From positions 1,811,638-1,875,637 of the forward strand of contig NC_049982.1 in the NCBI RefSeq assembly GCF_000003815.2: 64,000 nt of DNA, in the 5' to 3' direction. The notes beneath the pieces are model-generated. The model was not told the DNA's origin, did not search any database, and was given only the letters and a program-made list of their open reading frames with translations. Both the position numbers and the translations under genes were made by a program. Positions 60,493 to 64,000 of the stretch are shown in pieces. Numbering within the stretch: position 1 is the stretch's first letter; each line of letters opens with the position of its first letter. This DNA is from Branchiostoma floridae (taxonomy: Eukaryota; Chordata; Leptocardii; Amphioxiformes; Branchiostomatidae).

Positions 60493-63400
60493 ATCCTAGC
60501 ACCCATTAATGATGAGGACAGCGGACATGTAAAGTGGGTCACCGGTCTGTACCGGGTATTGATCCGTTTTGCCGGGATCAGTGGAAAACAACCCCACATC
60601 GATCAGCTGCTCTATGTCTATGAGCCGAAATTAAATGTTTAGTTCATAGTCTGATCATGATATTGTCAAGCTGAGAACAGATTTCGTTCCATGTCAAACA
60701 TAAGCCTTTGTTGTGATCACAGATCTTTACCATGTATGTGAGGAGCAGTTCAGCCATCCAGATCACGAGGAAAGTCAAAGAACCTTCTTCGATACAAAAC
60801 GTCATATCATTCTCAGATCATTATTACTACATTTGCCTTAGAAACACAAGGTGAGAAAGCTTTTGTGGATTTACGAATCGACTAGCCCAAAATGACTGTG
60901 ACTGTCGATAATGATGAGGGCTTTTCTTTGGCTTGGTGCTTTCTTTTTCTAGTATTTTACATATTCTACCATCGATTTTCTTAACTCAATAAAGTCCCCA
61001 TAAAAAATTACCTTGTCTGTTTCGCGTACAGTGAACCCCAGTAACCCGCGCTGTGCTGCCCAGAAACGGCTTTTCCATCAACACGATCTGGCGGCCTTTA
61101 TTACAATAGGCTTCCAAAAGAACTACATTAAGTTAACGGCCATTTAATGGTGACCAATTGAAGGCAATATTAGGTCTTAGTCTGCTGATGAAACATCACA
61201 ATTTCCAATCACAATTTCCGCCGGTCAATACTGAAATAAACTGTGTGTCATCCGTGGTCGATGGTACTGGCATTATGGGACAAAGTTTCAAATTAAAGCT
61301 GGGAAGCCTTCTTTTACGTGTGTGGTCGGACAATAGTAATTATAATTTTGCAAAAGAAAAGGCTGTTGATAATTTGTAACACTCATACATCAGTGTGCCA
61401 GAGGCCTTTGTCCCTATTGGAGTCATTGGATCAGATATCTAGTTGCCATTATTTTCAATGACATGTTATGAAAAGGATCTAATGGCCAGAACATGTTTGT
61501 AGTCGCTTTAGCTTCAAGAAGCGTTACAGGTCTTTGTTGTTAAGAAAGACGCGATTAATAGATATCGATACCATTCTAGGCTATTAAGCACTATGCATGA
61601 TACGGTACAGAAAAAAAAAGTGTCTATCTCATATATATTCACCAGCCTTCTTCATTCGAACCGAAATTAGAGAGATAGCAAATGTGCCAAGAAGATGTGT
61701 TTTTTATCATGCTGAGATCAAACCTCCTTCAAGGGGCAGGGCAACTTTCGATGCCTCTTACCAGTTCCGGCATCAGCCGAACAGCTACAGGAGGCATTTG
61801 AGTTGAGCACCCCTCTCCATCCGCAGCTTAGAAAATTGCCGCCGCCATGTCGCTCGGGTTAACTCAGCTCTTTCATCTTAAGAGCGGACCATAACTATAA
61901 CCAGGGGTGCAGGCGGATCTGCGGCCGTCTGTAAGTGGATTGCTGTGAGAATCAATGCACTAAGAAGGGCTTACTTCAAAATAGATGGGAAAGAAAACGC
62001 CCAGGGCAGTGAGGGAAATAGATGAAACGAATTCGGAAGACACGATCTTTCCAAACGTATTGGTCAGTGATAGATGCGGATATCCGGGGAGACGAGAAGA
62101 GTGCCAGGAAATTACAGAATGAATATGTTTTAGGATGTCTTTAGTATTAGTATCCGTTAGTATATAATATGCAGTTCTCTTTACACGTACATTTATGTCT
62201 GCACACAGCAAAAACCTGTCAGGAATCTACAACAACGTTTTAGACTTTCTGACCATACAAAGGTGACCTCGGCATTGATTTTACACGAAAGAGATGTCAC
62301 AAATGTAAACGCAGCGTTATTTGTCACATGTAAATAGAGAATAGATTTGATGATTGAATATGTCTTCAAGCATATGATATTAGAATGTATACGAACGTAT
62401 AGAATCTAATCTATCACTATTTACGTTCTGTCATCGCTGACTTTTATGTTGGATGATGATAAATGCAGCACATAAACTGCATCAATTTCTTCCACGAAAT
62501 TGGTTGAATGTTATTTTCGTTAGATCGTATTAAGTCAAAGGGGCAGACTGCAACCTTTAGATAAAACGCTACAGTTTTTATATTTCATCAATCACTGTTG
62601 TGACATTCTGACAAGTGAAGATGCAAAGTTAGTGCGGTAACCATAAAGCAGATGTTTGCCAAGGTCAGAAATAAACGAATCAAAATGAGTAATATTCGTC
62701 TTTATTAACAGATAGCTTTTACGCAGATATATCTATTTTCGTAAAAACTCACAAGATATTACTGATTCAATTCAATTGGAAGCGTGGAAATTATGACTAT
62801 CCATCATCCAAATGACAACTTATATTGAGATTTCCGGTGTTAGTGTTAGTACAAATATCAACAAGGGATGGAGGTCATCCGCTCTAGTATGGCTTACGAA
62901 TGTTTTTTTTACATGAGTAGTGTTCTGAAGGGATTAGAAGTGATAAAATATAGCTGTGGTTATCATAAGTATATTTCAATATCAATGAGCTTTAGGTGAT
63001 ATCTGTATGGTCTGACACCAACATATGGTTATTGTGCTCCACTTCCTGTTGAAAATTCTGGAATATGGCAAGCCAAAATTGATATATGGCACATCAAAGT
63101 TGGTGGGTCAGTTATTTAGGCAGGAGGGCCATGCACTGACTTACGGCCATCGAGGTTCCAGTATGGCATACGAATGTTTGTTTATGCCGCAAGCTCTCTA
63201 AAGGGATTCAAAGTCCATTCCTCCAACCATCTAACGACCTTAATAACAGGACGTGCTTTGAGTTAAAATGCTGCTCTAGAGTCTCCTGATTGGGATCATC
63301 CTAATCTGGTTTACAGTACCGTAACGATTCAGTCTCGTACGAGGTACAGTAGTGGCAAGTAAAGGTTCTAGGCTCCGAATTCGTCTACTACATGTATATG

Positions 63401-64000
63401 TAACCAAACTTTCAAGTTGAAAACACAGTTGCCAAACAAAACTTCCAAATGATACGACCCTTCTGAAGCAGTCGGACGCGTAGAATCACCCGAGGTATTC
63501 CAGGAACGGAAAAACATGATCTCGGTTTATCTTTCCGGATCCATTACTGCGTTACTGCCATTCTTCATTTTTGTGTGCGCGTGTTGTGTTCATCTGTGTG
63601 CCTTCCAAGACAGACGTTTGTGAGCTAATATTAGGTAAAAGCAAACGTAGACTCGTCAAACTGTCATTTTAGTTTGCCTCGTATCTACACCGGGGATGAA
63701 TATGGCCCTCTTGTTGTAACGATACGCCCATCTATCATCTTAATTGCTCTTCTCTCAAGGAATCAGACACTTTTTTTCATTCCGTCACGGCGTGTGGCAA
63801 TAAGAACTAACAAGTCTCAGGCCAGTAGCTGAATTTTTAGAAGCTTCCAGCCAATTGTTCCCGTGGCGTTGGACAGGCTCAGCCGGCTGCGATGAGTTTA
63901 GAAATAGTGTATACATGTAAGACGGTGGCACCTCTGCAGGAATATAATAACGTACAGCTTTCCGTGTGACGTAGGGTCATAAAGGGAGAAATCCCTCTTA

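Larger units (their letters stand above)
53586..64000. other. Upstream region of the channel gene, no supported exon
   Basis: This 10.4-kb stretch should be either a first intron or the promoter side of the channel gene. I searched the minus strand for an N-terminal receptor exon and a signal peptide and found none. Contents: direct repeats at 55380-55800, a three-unit array broken by two MITEs (55853-56670), MITE A copies, a family B element, an element with GGTCACACGTGCG ends, a 106-bp satellite and a fold-back element. From about 60650 to 64000 I see only AT-rich unique-looking sequence. Confidence 0.45.

Noticed and set aside
60349-60642. 97-residue open frame
   Set aside because: Runs across a fold-back element and has no recognisable domain.

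Overview
This is a eukaryotic, almost certainly invertebrate-chordate window. Short exons with canonical GT-AG introns, a Cys-loop receptor gene, a fibrinogen-domain lectin-like gene and many small terminal-inverted-repeat elements suggest an amphioxus (Branchiostoma) genome. The species is inferred, not demonstrated. A 100-N assembly gap lies at 35641-35740. All gene models below were assembled by hand from splice sites, reading phase and paralogue comparison.

Left half (about 0.7-35.3 kb): a cluster of four paralogous genes of one unusual family, called here GR-A to GR-D. Each encodes, from N to C terminus: a cytoplasmic tail built from small phase-1 exons carrying tyrosine motifs (NPMY, YENR, YLNE, YMNP, YERM and others); one transmembrane segment with basic residues on its N-terminal side; a Ser/Thr-rich stalk; and a C-terminal glycine-rich ectodomain resembling the extracellular glycine-rich region of the receptor tyrosine kinases ALK and LTK, with no kinase. 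The predicted topology is type II. GR-A (minus) and GR-B (plus) are head-to-head, GR-C (plus) follows GR-B in tandem, and GR-C and GR-D (minus) are tail-to-tail with near-identical 3' ends. GR-A loses its 3' end at the window edge. GR-C carries a one-base insertion that truncates its ectodomain. GR-D lacks a recognised first exon.

Middle (38.0-44.2 kb, minus): a complete seven-exon gene for a secreted protein of about 748 residues, with a signal peptide, an acidic Ser/Thr-rich region, a coiled coil and a C-terminal fibrinogen-related domain. A tRNA-derived SINE abuts one of its splice donors.

Right (47.3-53.2 kb, minus): the 3' seven coding exons of a GABA-A/glycine-type Cys-loop anion channel subunit. 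Its introns contain partial copies of its own exons, including a 1.2-kb minisatellite whose units each carry a copy of an authentic splice-donor junction. The rest of the window to 64 kb shows no gene I can support. It is rich in MITE-like inverted-repeat elements, a 106-bp satellite and other repeats.

Two remnants of non-LTR retrotransposons lie between GR-C and GR-D.
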